Shown: piece by piece, positions 5,286 to 6,440 of the stretch | How positions within the stretch are numbered: position 1 is the first letter of the stretch | How the letters are laid out: each line of letters starts with the position of its first letter | Notes under the pieces: generated by a model | Databases searched by the model: none | What the model saw: the letters and a program-made list of their open reading frames with translations, nothing else | Told to the model about the DNA's origin: nothing | From: Armatimonadota bacterium | Lineage (GTDB): Bacteria > Armatimonadota > Zipacnadia > Zipacnadales > UBA11051 | Direction of reading: 5' to 3' | Length of the DNA: 6,440 nucleotides | NCBI GenBank assembly: GCA_003542955.1 | Contig: DPJP01000364.1 | Coordinates: forward strand, 3,640-10,079 | Program-made: the position numbers and the translations under genes

Positions 5286-6440
5286 ATGAACCAACTGACC
5301 GACATCCCGACCATCGGGGAATACGATGTGATCGTGTGCGGCGCCGGGCCCGCAGGCATCGGGGCCGCGATTGCAGCGGCGCGGGAGGGCGCATCGACGC
5401 TGCTCGTCGAGCAGCTCTACCACGTGGGCGGCATGGGCACCGCGACGCCGATCAACACCTGGTGCGATACGCATGGCGGCACCATATTCGATGAGCTGGA
5501 GGAGCGCGTTGGGCTGCTGGGACAGGCCTCGCGGCGCTTCAGCCCACAGGGGCATACCTATCCAAAGGGACGCGTGAGCCTGCGCGGGGCCACCGTGGCG
5601 CTCGTCGCGCTGAGGATGCTCCGGGAGGCCGGGGTCGAGATCAGGTTCGGGACAACGGCCGCGCGGCCGCTGATCGAGGCCGGTACGGTCCGGGGAGTCT
5701 TCGTCGCCGATCGTGCAGGCATTGGCCTCGTGAGAGCCCATACCGTCATCGACTGCACCGCCGATGCGATGGTGGCGGCGGGGGCCGGTGTCGAGTGCGT
5801 GATGGGCGACCCCGACGATGGGCGTATCATGCACGTGAACTTCATGTTTGCCATCGGCGGGGTGGATGCGGAGAAGTACGAGGCCAACAAGCCCGATGAC
5901 GGCACGCTCGTCGAGATGATCCGGGCGGCCCACGCCGAGGGGCGCCTGCATGCGCCGAAGGGTGTGTTCCGCCCCGCGCCGGAGGTCTTCCCATACCATC
6001 CACCCGAGCAGGTGCTGGTGACGCAATCATGGGAGATTGAGAAGGTCGACTGCTCGGACCCGGATGCCGTCACTGATACGTTGATCGATTGCCAGCTCCG
6101 GGCGCTGGAGGTCGTCGAGTTCCTCCGCGAGCACCTGCCGGGGCACGAGGAGTGCTTCATCTCCCGCCTGTGGGAGATACTCGGCACGCGCGAGTCACAG
6201 CGCATCGTGGGCAAGTACACGGTCACGCGGGAGGATGTGTTGGCGGGGGCGAAGTTCGATGACGGCATCGCACAGGCGGTGTTCTTCATCGACTTCCACG
6301 ACTCGCCACCGGGAACGTCAATACCCTACACGCTCGAGTACAAACAGAAGAACATCCCGCCGCCGGGGGAGTGGTACGAGATACCCTACCGCTGCCTGAT
6401 CCCGGAGAGCGTGCGGGGGCTGTTGGTGGCGGGCCGCTGC
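5286..6440 (+). CDS. FAD-dependent oxidoreductase (pfam12831 type), 3' end missing
   Basis: The frame is open from the ATG at 5286 to the window edge: 385 codons with no stop. The N-terminus has the FAD-binding Rossmann motif GAGPAGIGAA (19-28) after strand YDVIVCGA, with the ribose-binding acid E42 at the end of the second strand (TLLVE) and GGMGT at 48-52. A second FAD-contact segment is VIDCTAD (154-160). Typical for pfam12831 are LGTRESQRIVGKYTV (299-313), with the conserved RES-RIVG core, and YEIPYRCLIPESV followed by LLVAGRC at the edge (364-385). Relatives continue with a short final FAD-binding helix, so perhaps 40-60 residues are missing. There is no signal peptide, so the protein is probably cytoplasmic. 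The family is poorly characterised: it oxidises or reduces small organic substrates through FAD, and no substrate can be named here. The gene is divergent from the MDR dehydrogenase, which hints at joint use in one catabolic route. Confidence 0.92.
   Translation, partial: MNQLTDIPTIGEYDVIVCGAGPAGIGAAIAAAREGASTLLVEQLYHVGGMGTATPINTWCDTHGGTIFDELEERVGLLGQASRRFSPQGHTYPKGRVSLRGATVALVALRMLREAGVEIRFGTTAARPLIEAGTVRGVFVADRAGIGLVRAHTVIDCTADAMVAAGAGVECVMGDPDDGRIMHVNFMFAIGGVDAEKYEANKPDDGTLVEMIRAAHAEGRLHAPKGVFRPAPEVFPYHPPEQVLVTQSWEIEKVDCSDPDAVTDTLIDCQLRALEVVEFLREHLPGHEECFISRLWEILGTRESQRIVGKYTVTREDVLAGAKFDDGIAQAVFFIDFHDSPPGTSIPYTLEYKQKNIPPPGEWYEIPYRCLIPESVRGLLVAGRC

Noticed and set aside
3886..5289. Long plus-strand open frame of 467 codons opposite the dehydrogenase
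   Set aside because: It is fully antisense to a well-supported MDR gene and the start of the membrane gene. Its translation is low-complexity, rich in Ala, Arg, Asp and His, and has no recognisable domain. High GC at third positions leaves such mirror frames open.
5140..5394. N-terminal extension of the dehydrogenase to an ATG at 5394
   Set aside because: The added 85 residues are Arg/Ser-rich and match no MDR protein. The extension would overlap the start of the FAD gene, and a better ribosome site stands before 5139.
5040..6026. Minus-strand open frame of 328 codons opposite the FAD oxidoreductase
   Set aside because: It is antisense to a clear FAD enzyme, crosses the divergent spacer and has no family motifs.
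1..6440. tRNA, rRNA, CRISPR arrays, insertion sequences or phage genes
   Set aside because: I looked on both strands for clover-leaf sequences, regularly spaced repeats, long terminal inverted repeats and transposase motifs, and saw none.

Overview
The window comes from a GC-rich bacterial chromosome (about two thirds G+C by eye). Genes are tightly packed, third codon positions are strongly GC-biased, and Shine-Dalgarno sites are clear. Gene content fits the free-living, carbohydrate-oriented lineages found in metagenomes, such as Armatimonadota, Planctomycetota or Chloroflexota: a pfam12831-type FAD oxidoreductase opposite a zinc-less medium-chain dehydrogenase, followed by large uncharacterised multi-membrane-span proteins. 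No marker gene is present, so this placement is only a guess.

Layout, read from the centre outward. A 146-bp divergent spacer (5140-5285) separates two transcription units. To the right, on the plus strand, lies an FAD-dependent oxidoreductase (5286 to beyond 6440, cut by the window edge). To the left, on the minus strand and in order of transcription, are an NAD(P)-binding MDR-type dehydrogenase (5139-4069), a multi-span GT-C-like membrane protein (4035-2581), a second multi-span GT-C-like protein with an N-terminal RDD domain (2575-170), and the first 14 codons of a further gene (41 to beyond 1). Gaps inside the left unit are 33, 5 and 128 bp. The first three genes are therefore probably one operon; the last may be read through or have its own promoter.

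How the genes may work together. The two soluble enzymes flanking the spacer are both nucleotide-cofactor redox proteins and could share control through it, plausibly in oxidation of a sugar, polyol or similar small molecule. The two membrane proteins have features of lipid-linked sugar transferases (an acidic pair or Asp in the first outside loop, and many spans) and could build or decorate a cell-surface glycan. No substrate can be read from the sequence. No RNA gene, insertion sequence, CRISPR array or convincing terminator was seen. The least ordinary items are the RDD/GT-C-like fusion and the recurrent small inverted repeats around the ribosome binding sites.
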